DNA of 64,000 bases from Myxococcales bacterium. GTDB lineage: Bacteria; Myxococcota_A; Polyangia; Nannocystales; Nannocystaceae. Positions 9,179 through 17,031 of the stretch are shown one piece after another (the stretch's first letter is position 1; the number at the start of each line of letters is the position of its first letter). The notes beneath the pieces are model-generated. The model worked only from the letters and a program-made list of their open reading frames with translations, was not told where the DNA came from and did no database searches. The position numbers and the translations under genes are program-made. The stretch is taken from contig JACKDU010000005.1 in the NCBI GenBank assembly GCA_020633335.1, forward strand, positions 248,001-312,000, in the 5' to 3' direction.

Positions 9179-9925
9179 TCAGCGATCGCTCGGGTCCGCG
9201 CGGGCGTCTGGGCGGGCGTCTGGGCGGGCTTCTGGGCGGTCGTCCGCGCCGACACCCGCCCCGACGCGGATCGTCAGCGCGTCGCCGGGCGCCGCGAGGT
9301 GATCGACGAGCGCGACGAGGAAGAGGCTCGCGCCGATCAGCTCGAGCGACTCCTCGCAGAGATCGATCGCCGCGTAGATCAGGTTGTCGGGGCCGGCGCG
9401 CTCGGTCCAGACGCCGAGCGGGAGCTCGAGGACGAGGGCGCCGAGGACGTAGAGGATCCCGGCGACCAGGAAGCGGCGGCGCGAGGGCGCCGGCAGCCGG
9501 CGGAGGAAGGGGAGGTAGAGGACGCCGAGGAGGGCGACGATCGCCGCCGCCGGGATCACCCAGCCGAAGTAGAAGAGCCCGCCGGTGTTCTCGAAGAGGG
9601 CGTCGACCGCCTCGTGGATCCCGACGCTCTCGTCGAAGGAGATGTAGAAGAAGCCGGCGCTGAGGAGCCACCAGCGCGGCCGATCCGCGCGCGCGCCGAC
9701 GGCGATGAGCGCCAGGAGGCCGCCGCAGAGCGCGAGGATCGTCGACGCGTACCAGGTCGGCAGGTTCCCCTCGAAGCTCAGCGAGAGGAGGGTGAGGAGG
9801 TCGCGGCGGACGGCCCCGGGCGCGAGGTGGGCCGTGAGCTCGGCGGCGACGCCGAGGACGACCACGACGCCGGTGGCCGCGGCGATCGCCAGCCGGAGCG
9901 CGCGGCGGCTGAGCTCGATCTCCAC
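9179..9925 (-). CDS. Multi-pass membrane protein of unknown function
   Basis: 248 residues with about six hydrophobic helices. Acidic and histidine residues lie in or beside membrane segments: FDESVGIHEAVD near 97-108 and CEESLEL near 189. Buried charged and His residues like these suggest a membrane enzyme or ion/metal handling, but I do not recognise the family. The tail (about 225-248) is a short PDARPDAR-type repeat. The start is GTG with GGAGG close upstream, and the gene begins 21 bp after the sthA stop, so it is probably cotranscribed with the transhydrogenase. A redox or membrane-energy link is a guess from position only. Confidence 0.7.
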   Translation of the reverse strand: MEIELSRRALRLAIAAATGVVVVLGVAAELTAHLAPGAVRRDLLTLLSLSFEGNLPTWYASTILALCGGLLALIAVGARADRPRWWLLSAGFFYISFDESVGIHEAVDALFENTGGLFYFGWVIPAAAIVALLGVLYLPFLRRLPAPSRRRFLVAGILYVLGALVLELPLGVWTERAGPDNLIYAAIDLCEESLELIGASLFLVALVDHLAAPGDALTIRVGAGVGADDRPEARPDARPDARADPSDR

Positions 9926-9946
9926 TCGCCTCCGGCGCTCCGCGTC

Positions 9947-11350
9947 CTAGCAGACCCGGTTGAGCCCGTTGAGGGCCGCGACCCGGTAGGCCTCGGCCAT
10001 CGTCGGGTAGTTGAAGGTGGTGTTGACGAAGTACATCAGGGTGTTGGCCTCACCGGGCTGGGCCATGATCGCCTGGCCGATGTGGATGATCTCCGCCGCC
10101 TGATCGCCGAAGCAGTGGATCCCGAGGATCGCCAGGGTGTCGCGGTGGAAGAGGATCTTGAGCATCCCCACCGTCTGGCCGGTGATCTGGGCGCGGGCGA
10201 GCGAGCGGAAGAGGGCGTGGCCGACCTCGTAGGGGACGTTGTCGCGGGTCAGCTCGCGCTCGGTGCGGCCGATCGATGAGATCTCGGGGGCGGTGTAGAT
10301 CCCGGTGGGGATGTCCTCGACCAGGCGGGTGTGGAGCTCGCCGCTGACGATGTGGGTCGCCGCGAAGCGCCCCTGATCGTAGGAGGCCGAGGCCAGGCTG
10401 GGGTAGCCGACGACGTCGCCGACCGCGTAGATGTGGGGCTGCTCGCGGGTCCGGTAGAGCTCGTCGACGTCGAGCTGGCCGCGGCTGTTGGGGGTGATCC
10501 CGAGGCCCTCGAGGCCGATCTCCTGGGTGTTGCCGGTGCGGCCGTTGGCCCAGAGGAGGACGTCGGAGCGCAGGCGCTTGCCCGACTCGAGGTGGACGAT
10601 CACGCCCTCGTCGTCGGCCTCGATCCGGCTGTAGGTCTCGTTGTTGCGGATCAGCACCCCGCGGTCGCGGAGGTGGTAGGAGAGCGCGTCGGTGATCTCG
10701 TCGTCGAGGAAGGTGAGGAGGCGGTCGCGCTGGTTGACCAGGTTCACCTTGCAGCCGAGCGAGCGGAAGATCGACGCGTACTCGCAGCCGACCACGCCGG
10801 CGCCGTAGATCGTGATCGTCGACGGCGTGTGATCGAGGGTGAGGATCGTGTCGCTGTCGTGGATCCGCGGGTGGCTGAAGTCGACGTCCGGCGGGCGGTA
10901 GGGGCGGGAGCCGGTCGCCAGGACGAAGCTCTTGGCCCGGAGGCGGACGCTCGGATCGCCGGGGTTGTCGACCTCGACCGTGTGGGGGTCGACGAAGCGG
11001 GCGCGGCCGTGGACCAGGCGGACCTGGTTGCGGGTGTAGAAGTCGCGGCGCATGTTCGCCTGGCGCTCGATCACCGAGGTCGCGGTCTTGAGGAGCTCGG
11101 GGAAGGTGACCCGGTGCTCGGCGACCAGCCCGTGGAAGAGGGGGCTCTGGGAGAACTCGTTGACCATCCGGACGGCGTGGCGGAGCGCCTTCGAGGGGAT
11201 CGTCGCCCAGTGGGTGCAGCCGCCGCCGACCTGGCGGTACTTCTCGATCATCGCCACCGAGCGCCCGGACTTCGCGGCCTTCATCGCCGCCCCCTCGCCG
11301 CCGGGGCCGCTGCCGATCACGATCACGTCGTATTCGTTGGTCTGGTCCAT
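9947..11350 (-). CDS. sthA: Soluble pyridine nucleotide transhydrogenase
   Basis: 467 residues, the usual length. It moves reducing equivalents between NADPH and NAD+ in the cytosol with FAD. The FAD motif GSGPGGEGAA starts near 13. GGGCTHWATIPSKALRH near 42-58 is the SthA/UdhA hallmark: the second redox cysteine of related disulfide reductases is replaced by Thr. NAD-binding YGAGVVGCEYAS is near 182, and the C-terminal dimer domain contains HCFGDQAAEIIHIG near 412. The ATG at 11350 begins MDQTNEYDVIVIGSG. GAGGAG lies about 10 nt upstream and a -10-like TAGACT at 11405-11400, giving a leader of roughly 45 nt. It is divergent from the HU-like gene. Confidence 0.95.
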   Translation of the reverse strand: MDQTNEYDVIVIGSGPGGEGAAMKAAKSGRSVAMIEKYRQVGGGCTHWATIPSKALRHAVRMVNEFSQSPLFHGLVAEHRVTFPELLKTATSVIERQANMRRDFYTRNQVRLVHGRARFVDPHTVEVDNPGDPSVRLRAKSFVLATGSRPYRPPDVDFSHPRIHDSDTILTLDHTPSTITIYGAGVVGCEYASIFRSLGCKVNLVNQRDRLLTFLDDEITDALSYHLRDRGVLIRNNETYSRIEADDEGVIVHLESGKRLRSDVLLWANGRTGNTQEIGLEGLGITPNSRGQLDVDELYRTREQPHIYAVGDVVGYPSLASASYDQGRFAATHIVSGELHTRLVEDIPTGIYTAPEISSIGRTERELTRDNVPYEVGHALFRSLARAQITGQTVGMLKILFHRDTLAILGIHCFGDQAAEIIHIGQAIMAQPGEANTLMYFVNTTFNYPTMAEAYRVAALNGLNRVC

Positions 11351-11436
11351 CGCTCGTCCGCTCCTCGCCGGCGCCGGGGCTCCCCCCGCGGGCCGGGCGA
11401 GTCTAGCAGCCCGGCGGGTCGGCGGGCCGGGCGTGG

Positions 11437-11466
11437 TTGACAGGCGCGCGCGCGTCTGCGATCGCT
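11437..11466 (+). promoter_or_regulatory. Promoter of the HU-like gene
   Basis: A perfect TTGACA at 11437-11442 is followed after 18 bp by ATCGCT (11461-11466), 7 nt before the ATG at 11474. No Shine-Dalgarno sequence is present. This is one of the clearest predicted leaderless starts in the window. Confidence 0.55.
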
Positions 11467-11473
11467 TGCGGCG

Positions 11474-11770
11474 ATGACCCGCAAAGAGCTCGTGACGGCC
11501 CTCCGCGATCGCCTCTCCGAGGGGGAATTCGGCCCCGAGCTGGCGCTCCTTTCGAAGCGCGATCTCGGCGTGCTCATCGACCTCACCTTCGAGACGATCA
11601 GCGAGGCGATCGTCGCCGACGGCCGCTTCTCCCACCCGGGCTTCGGCACCTTCAGCGCCAAGACGACGCCGCCGCGGCCGGGTCGCAACCCGCGGACCGG
11701 CGAGGCGCTGATCGTCCCGGAGCGCCGGCAGATCACCTTCAAGGCGAGCGAGCGGCTGCGGGCAGAATAG
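11474..11770 (+). CDS. HU/IHF-family DNA-binding protein
   Basis: 98 residues, the normal size for HU/IHF. Two N-terminal helices (MTRKELVTALRDRL onward) lead into the beta-arm region. The family signature is GFGTFSAKTTPPRPGRNPRTGE at about 56-77, split here as GFGTF plus GRNPRTGE, the minor-groove-contacting part. It would bend and compact DNA, as a homodimer or with a paralogue. Sequence alone does not decide between HU and IHF subunit, so no symbol is given. It stands alone, with its own TTGACA promoter in the region divergent from sthA. Confidence 0.92.
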   Translation: MTRKELVTALRDRLSEGEFGPELALLSKRDLGVLIDLTFETISEAIVADGRFSHPGFGTFSAKTTPPRPGRNPRTGEALIVPERRQITFKASERLRAE

Positions 11771-11851
11771 CGCGGGCCCGGCGGCCGATCGATCGCGGCC
11801 CTTTGTCGTGGCGGCCGGGAACCTCCGGCGGCGGGCGCTGTCTGGGCTCGC

Positions 11852-13507
11852 ATGGACACGACGACCGCCGCGACCCCGAGCGCCCCCCGGACCTTCTGGA
11901 CCAAGTGGCCCCTGACGACGCTCTGCGCGGTCGGCGGGGCGATCAGCCTGGCTGTCCTTATGGTCAGCCAGCCGCCGCCCGTCGAGGAGGCGCTCGCGGA
12001 GCGAGGTGCGAGCGCCGAGGTCGTCGCCGAGGCGCCCGCCGAGGCGACGCCCGCGGCGGAGGCGGCCTCGTCGGACGATCTCGCGGTCTCGGAGGCCCGG
12101 GCCGAGCTCGCGGCCGCCGTCGCGGTCGACGAGGCGGCCGCGCCGAAGACCGGCCTCTACGCGATGAAGGGCCCGAAGGACGCGATCCCGTCGATGGCCC
12201 GGCACGACGACGCCGACCCCGCCCCCTACGGGGCCGCCTATGCGGTCGGCAGCGACGACGCGGACGTCTGGGGCGGTCTCACGGGGACCGAGGTCGGTGA
12301 GGCCTACGGGGTCGGCGGCCTCGGCCTCGTCGGCACCGGCCGCGGCGGCGGCGGGACCGGGGAGGGGACGATCGGCCTCCGCCACGCGAGCGCGCGCGGG
12401 GGCCCCAGCGCGGGCTACGGCGCGGGCAAGGGGGAGGCGCGCAGGGAGGAGGCCCGGGGCCGCTACGACCGGTCGATCCAGGCCCGCACCCTGACGGCCG
12501 GGACCGTCGACGACAACGCCGATCCGAAGGGCTACGAGGAGGCGCTCGCCAAGCTCGCGGACGCCCGCGCCGGCCTCGGGATCGCCGACAAGCTCTGGAC
12601 GATCCCCGGCCCTGGCCCTCGCCACGCCGCCGGGCCGCGGGCCCTCGACGTCGCCCTGGTGATCGACACGACCGGGTCGATGGGCGACGAGCTCGAGTAC
12701 CTCAAGGTCGAGATCCGCGAGATCGCCGGCGAGATCGAGCGCTCCTTCCCGGGGGTCGAGCAGCGCTGGGGGCTCATCGCCTACCGCGATCACGGCGACG
12801 CCTACGTCACCCGCAGCTTCGACTTCACCGGGATCAACGCCTTCGTCGATCGCCTCGGGGAGCAGAGCGCGGGCGGGGGCGGTGACATGCCGGAGGCGAT
12901 GGATCAGGCGCTCGCCGAGAGCGCCGGCCTCTCCTGGCGGCGCGGCGACGACGTCGCCCGGATGGTCTTCCTGGTCGCCGACGCGCCGAGCCACGCCGGC
13001 GCCGACGCCCGCCGCTTCGCCAGCGCCGCCTTCGATCACCGCTCGGCGAGGACCGCGATCTACCCGGTCGCCGGCTCGGGCGTCGATCCCCAGGCCGAGG
13101 CCGAGCTCCGCCTCGCCGCCAAGATCACCGGCGGGCACTACATCTTCCTCACCGACCACTCGGGGGTCGGCGGCAGCCACAAGGAGGCCGAGGTCAAGGA
13201 CTACAAGGTCGAGAGCCTCCACGACGCGATGGCCCGGATGATCCGCGGCGAGCTCGAGGGCGGGGCCGAGGCGCCCGAGCTCGCCGTGGCATCGACGACC
13301 CCGACGACCCCGACGCCGGCCGTCCACGCGCCGGTGGTCCTCGCCCTGGAGCCGGCCGACGCGGCCCCGCGCGACCTCTGGGACGTGCTCCTCGAGCGCC
13401 TCGCGGCCCACTTCCTCTTCGCGTCGTCGGTCGCCTGGCTGGTGCTCGCGGCGATCGGCGCGGACTCGCTGATCCGCCGGCGTCGGGCCGCCCGCGGCCT
13501 CCGCTAG
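11852..13507 (+). CDS. Membrane-anchored von Willebrand factor A domain protein
   Basis: 551 residues. One membrane helix lies near 17-40, followed by an acidic Ala/Glu-rich stretch and a Gly-rich segment (YGVGGLGLVGTGRGGGGTG, about 150-195) of a kind common next to myxobacterial motility/TonB-like proteins. The VWA domain starts near 265 with the MIDAS motif DTTGSM at 272-277 and continues to about 455. A second membrane helix (about 523-543) ends the protein before an Arg-rich tail. VWA domains bind divalent metal and protein ligands; the partner is unknown. The ATG at 11852 was chosen because it leads directly into the membrane helix; no clear Shine-Dalgarno or -10 is seen. Confidence 0.8.
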   Translation: MDTTTAATPSAPRTFWTKWPLTTLCAVGGAISLAVLMVSQPPPVEEALAERGASAEVVAEAPAEATPAAEAASSDDLAVSEARAELAAAVAVDEAAAPKTGLYAMKGPKDAIPSMARHDDADPAPYGAAYAVGSDDADVWGGLTGTEVGEAYGVGGLGLVGTGRGGGGTGEGTIGLRHASARGGPSAGYGAGKGEARREEARGRYDRSIQARTLTAGTVDDNADPKGYEEALAKLADARAGLGIADKLWTIPGPGPRHAAGPRALDVALVIDTTGSMGDELEYLKVEIREIAGEIERSFPGVEQRWGLIAYRDHGDAYVTRSFDFTGINAFVDRLGEQSAGGGGDMPEAMDQALAESAGLSWRRGDDVARMVFLVADAPSHAGADARRFASAAFDHRSARTAIYPVAGSGVDPQAEAELRLAAKITGGHYIFLTDHSGVGGSHKEAEVKDYKVESLHDAMARMIRGELEGGAEAPELAVASTTPTTPTPAVHAPVVLALEPADAAPRDLWDVLLERLAAHFLFASSVAWLVLAAIGADSLIRRRRAARGLR

Positions 13508-13598
13508 GGCGTCCGGGCGGGTCGGCGATCGCGGCGATCGCCGGCCCGCGTCGCGCGGCTGCGCCTTGTCCGGCGCGGCGGCGACGTGATACGCCGGG

Positions 13599-14543
13599 AT
13601 GATGCTCGCCCCCGGGTTCATCTTCGCGCTGGCGCTCCTGGCCCCGCCGCCCGCGCCCGCGCCCGCGCGAGCGACGGGCGCGTCGACGCCGAGCGACGGG
13701 GCGGTGACCGAAGCCCCCCAGGGCGCCGAGGTGCCGGTCGTCGAGGCGGCCCGCCTCCGCGAGGAGGCGCGGCGGGCCTACGCCCTCCGCGACTTTGCGA
13801 CCGCGATCGAGCGCCTCGATCACGCCTATCGCCTGACGGGAGAGACCGCGCTCCTCTACGAGCTCGGCGACGCCCACGCTCGCTACTACGAGCTCGATCA
13901 CAACGTCGATCACCTCCGGCGGGCGCGCTCCTTCTTTCGGACCCACGCCCGCCGGCAGGAGGTCGCCGGCCTCCCGCCGGGGGACTCGTGGGAGCGGGTC
14001 GCGGCCCTGAGCAAGCGGATCGCGCTCCTCGAGCCCGGGGACGCGGCCGCGTCGGCGCCCTCCTGCCCGCGCTGCCCGCCGGCGCCGCCCTGTCCCGAAC
14101 GCCAGGTGGTTGAGTCGACGCCGACGTCGACGCGATCGCCTGCGCCTGCGCCGTTCGACGACGGCCCGCGCCCGGGGGATCGCCGGGTCGAGGCCGGCGT
14201 CGGCCTCCTCGCGGGCGGCGGGGCGCTCCTGGTCCCGGGGGCGATCCTCGGCGTCTCGTACCTGGTCGAAGGGACACGTCTACGCGGCGAGCTCGACGGC
14301 CGCCGCGCGGCCCTCGAGGCCTGCGCGAGCGGCTGTCAGGCGATCGAGGGCGAGATCGCCGCGCTCCAGGCCCGCGGCGCCCTGGTCAACCGCCTCGCCG
14401 GCGCCGGCATCGGCCTCGCGATCACCGGCGTCGTCCTCGGGGCGACCGGCGCGGGGCTGGTGGTCAGCGGTCGCCGCAAGGCGCAGGCCGAGCTCGCGCT
14501 CGCGCCCGCGCGGGGCGGGCTCTCGCTGGTCGGGCGCTTCTAG
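13599..14543 (+). CDS. Exported protein with TPR-like N-part and C-terminal membrane helices
   Basis: 314 residues. A signal-like hydrophobic N-terminus is followed by a helical TPR-like region (about 45-140: EEARRAYALRDFATAIERL, LYELGDAHARYYEL). A Cys/Pro cluster, CPRCPPAPPCP, lies near 153-163. Two hydrophobic helices sit at about 200-223 and 267-290. The last residues, GGLSLVGRF, match the tail GLALSGRF of the otherwise different protein at 44098-44946. Two consecutive ATGs (13599 and 13602) are possible starts. TTGTCC and, 18 bp later, TACGCC lie just upstream, placing a transcription start almost on the second ATG. Function unknown. Confidence 0.75.
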   Translation: MMLAPGFIFALALLAPPPAPAPARATGASTPSDGAVTEAPQGAEVPVVEAARLREEARRAYALRDFATAIERLDHAYRLTGETALLYELGDAHARYYELDHNVDHLRRARSFFRTHARRQEVAGLPPGDSWERVAALSKRIALLEPGDAAASAPSCPRCPPAPPCPERQVVESTPTSTRSPAPAPFDDGPRPGDRRVEAGVGLLAGGGALLVPGAILGVSYLVEGTRLRGELDGRRAALEACASGCQAIEGEIAALQARGALVNRLAGAGIGLAITGVVLGATGAGLVVSGRRKAQAELALAPARGGLSLVGRF

Positions 14544-14563
14544 CCAGCGGCCTGGCCAGACGC

Positions 14564-16366
14564 CTACGGCGCCAGGCCGAGCTCCGGCATCGCCAGCACC
14601 CCGTGCGCCCCGGGCCCGAGCCCGAGCTGCCGCAGCGCCCGCGCGGCCGGCCGCAGCTCATCCATCCCGCCGATCCCGCCGATCGTCACCCCGGCCTGCG
14701 CGGGCGCGTCGCTGCTCTCGGGCCCGCCGCCGAGGATCGCCGCGAGCGGCCCCTTGGGCTCGGGGTAGACGTGGAGCTCGATCGCGGCGTCAGCCTCGAC
14801 GCCGATCGCCTCGCGGGTGAGGCGGAGGGCGACCGCGTAGCCGCCGAGCTCGTCGACCAGGCCGAGGCCCTTGGCGTCCTCGCCGGTCCAGATCCTCCCG
14901 CGGGCGATCTTCTCGACCTCGGCGAGCGGCAGCCCGCGGCCGTCGGCGACCTTGCGGGTGAAGTCGGCGTAGACCCGATCGAGCCAGGCCTGGAAGCGCG
15001 ACCACCCCGCGGCGGTGTACTCGTGCTGCGCCGACCACATGCTCGCGTTGGCGGCGAGCTGGATGTCATCGAAGGTCACGCCGATCTTCTGCCAGAGCTC
15101 GCGGGTCAGCATCTTGCCGCCGAGCACGCCGATCGACCCGGTGATCGTCCCCGGCTGGGCGACGATCTTGTCGGCCGACATCGCCACGAAGTAGCCGCCC
15201 GAGCCGGCGACGTCGCCCATGCTGACGATCACCGGCTTGCCGGCCTCGCGGGCCCGCACGGTCTCGCGCCAGATCGCGTCGGAGGCGACGTAGGAGCCGC
15301 CCGGGGAGTTGACGCGGAAGAGGATCGCCTTGACCTCGGGGTCGTCGATCGCCGCCCGCAGCGCGCCGGCGACGGTGTCCGAGCCCATCGAGGGGCCGCC
15401 GAAGATCGGATCGAAGGAGCTCGCCCCGCGGGTCACCCCGCCCTCGCCGAAGATCAGCGCGACCCGGGCCCCCCGCGCATGCGGGGAGCCGGCGCGCTCG
15501 AAGTAGTGGTTGAAGTAGAGGAGCTCGGCCGCGCCGCCCGCCCGCTCGCGGATCGCGTCCATCACCTGATCGCGGTAGCCGAGGTGATCGACGAGGCCGG
15601 CGTCGAGCGCCTCCTGGCCGTAGTAGGGGCCGCCGTCGAGGCGCTGCTGGACCGCCGCCTCGCCGAGGCCGCGGGCGCTGGCGATCCCGGCGACGAGCTG
15701 CCGCTGCTGCGAGCGGAGGATCGCGCTCATCGCCTCCCGGTGGGCCGGCGTGAAGGCCCGCTCGGTGATCATGTTCTTCGCGTTCTTGTACTCGTGGCGG
15801 TGATCCATCTGCGGGGTCACCTCGAGGTTGTCGAGGACGCCGCGGATGAAGGGGGCGTCGGCCATCAACCCGGTGAGGCCGACGTCCCCCGAGGGCTGCA
15901 GCCAGATCTCGTCGAAGGCGGTCGCCAGGTAGTAGCTCTGGTTGGCCGGGCCGACCTCGCCGAAGGTCTCGGCGAAGGCGAAGGCGAACTTGCCGGAGGC
16001 GCGGAAGGCGAGGACCGCGTCGCGGATCTCCTGGGTGGTCGCCATCGCCTGGCGATCGCCGCCGATCCGGGCGACCAGGCCGACCACCCGGTCGTCGTGG
16101 GCCGCCCGCTCGAGCGCGAAGACCACCTCGTCGACCCCGTGGGCGTGGCCGCCGCGGAGCGCCCGCTGGATCGGGTCGTCGCTGAGGTGCTCGGCGAAGG
16201 CGCGCTCGAAGTCGATCTCGAGGACCGTGTGGTCGTCGATGTGCTTCGCGGTCCCGCAGCGGATCATCGCCGCGCAGAGGGCGGCAGCGATCGCCACCGC
16301 CGTGAAGAGTCCGAGCCCGGTGAAGAAGCGCCAGATCCGGGCGCGGCGGGGGGCGATCGTCGGCAT
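14564..16366 (-). CDS. sppA: Signal peptide peptidase SppA, 67K type
   Basis: 600 residues, matching the long tandem-domain form of SppA, which clears cleaved signal peptides at the membrane. A membrane anchor lies at about 13-37. Two ClpP-like domains follow. The catalytic lysine lies in HEYKNAKN (about 194) and the nucleophile serine in GDVAGSGGYF (about 388), consistent with the Lys/Ser dyad of the family. FRVNSPGGS and TGSIGVLGGKM are further family segments. The start lies 4 nt after the ECF sigma stop with no promoter between, so translation is probably coupled. A membrane protease in one operon with a kinase and a sigma factor suggests a signalling role, which is inference. Confidence 0.93.
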   Translation of the reverse strand: MPTIAPRRARIWRFFTGLGLFTAVAIAAALCAAMIRCGTAKHIDDHTVLEIDFERAFAEHLSDDPIQRALRGGHAHGVDEVVFALERAAHDDRVVGLVARIGGDRQAMATTQEIRDAVLAFRASGKFAFAFAETFGEVGPANQSYYLATAFDEIWLQPSGDVGLTGLMADAPFIRGVLDNLEVTPQMDHRHEYKNAKNMITERAFTPAHREAMSAILRSQQRQLVAGIASARGLGEAAVQQRLDGGPYYGQEALDAGLVDHLGYRDQVMDAIRERAGGAAELLYFNHYFERAGSPHARGARVALIFGEGGVTRGASSFDPIFGGPSMGSDTVAGALRAAIDDPEVKAILFRVNSPGGSYVASDAIWRETVRAREAGKPVIVSMGDVAGSGGYFVAMSADKIVAQPGTITGSIGVLGGKMLTRELWQKIGVTFDDIQLAANASMWSAQHEYTAAGWSRFQAWLDRVYADFTRKVADGRGLPLAEVEKIARGRIWTGEDAKGLGLVDELGGYAVALRLTREAIGVEADAAIELHVYPEPKGPLAAILGGGPESSDAPAQAGVTIGGIGGMDELRPAARALRQLGLGPGAHGVLAMPELGLAP

Positions 16367-16370
16367 CGAG

Positions 16371-17018
16371 CTACTCCTCGCTCTTGGCCTCCTGGGCGAG
16401 CATCGGATCGTCGCGGAGCACGTCGCCGAGCGAGCGCGCCCACCCGTCGAGATCGCCCAGGGTGCTCTCGAGCTGGGTCTTGGACAGGGTGAGGTGCTCC
16501 ATGGTTTCGCGGAGGAGCTCCTTGGCCCGCCGCAGCCGGCTCTTGACCGTGCCCGCCGGGATCTCGAGGACCGTGCCGATCTCGGTCGCCGACATCCCCT
16601 CCCAGTAGTGGAGCTCGAGGGCGATCTGGAGGTCGACCGGCAGGCGGCGGAGCGCCTCGTGGAGGAGCTGCTGCTCCTTGTGGCGGGCGACCACCATGCT
16701 CGGTGAGGGGTCGAGGTCGAAGAAGGAGCGCGATTCGAAGTCGACCTGGGCGTCGAGCTTGCGGCGCCGGCGGTAGTGGGAGAAGAGCTCGAGGCGGGCG
16801 ACGCCGAAGAGGAAGGTGCGGAAGCTCGAGGCCCCGCGGAAGCGATCGCGCGACTCGACGCAGGCCAGGAGGGTCCGCTGCATCACCTCGTCGGTGTCGT
16901 CGCCGACCTTGTGGCGGAGGAAGCGGTGGATGCTCTCGAAGTGGCGATCAAAGAGGCGCGAGCCGGCCTCCAGGTCACCGCTCCGCCAGGCGTCGAGGAG
17001 CTCGAAGTCATCCTCCAT
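16371..17018 (-). CDS. ECF-type RNA polymerase sigma factor
   Basis: 215 residues. The sigma-2 region at about 15-95 includes RLFDRHFESIHRFLRHKVGD and FRTFLFGVARLELF. The sigma-4 helix-turn-helix region at about 125-180 includes LRRLPVDLQIALELHYWEGM and GTVKSRLRRAKELL. A 35-residue C-terminal extension rich in Leu/Asp/Glu follows. No anti-sigma gene adjoins it; the kinase 13 bp upstream and SppA 4 nt downstream are its neighbours, so control by phosphorylation or proteolysis is plausible but inferred. The ATG at 17018 gives a normal ECF N-terminus (MEDDFELLDAWRSGD). A longer frame upstream runs over the kinase gene and lacks homology. Confidence 0.9.
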   Translation of the reverse strand: MEDDFELLDAWRSGDLEAGSRLFDRHFESIHRFLRHKVGDDTDEVMQRTLLACVESRDRFRGASSFRTFLFGVARLELFSHYRRRRKLDAQVDFESRSFFDLDPSPSMVVARHKEQQLLHEALRRLPVDLQIALELHYWEGMSATEIGTVLEIPAGTVKSRLRRAKELLRETMEHLTLSKTQLESTLGDLDGWARSLGDVLRDDPMLAQEAKSEE

Positions 17019-17031
17019 CGCCGCGAGGCTA

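Noticed and set aside
9106..9255. A longer kinase N-terminus from the GTG at 9255
   Set aside because: It would overlap the preceding membrane-protein gene by 77 bp and adds only an AQTPAQTPA-type repeat mirrored from that gene's tail. TATACT next to the GTG at 9105 fits better.
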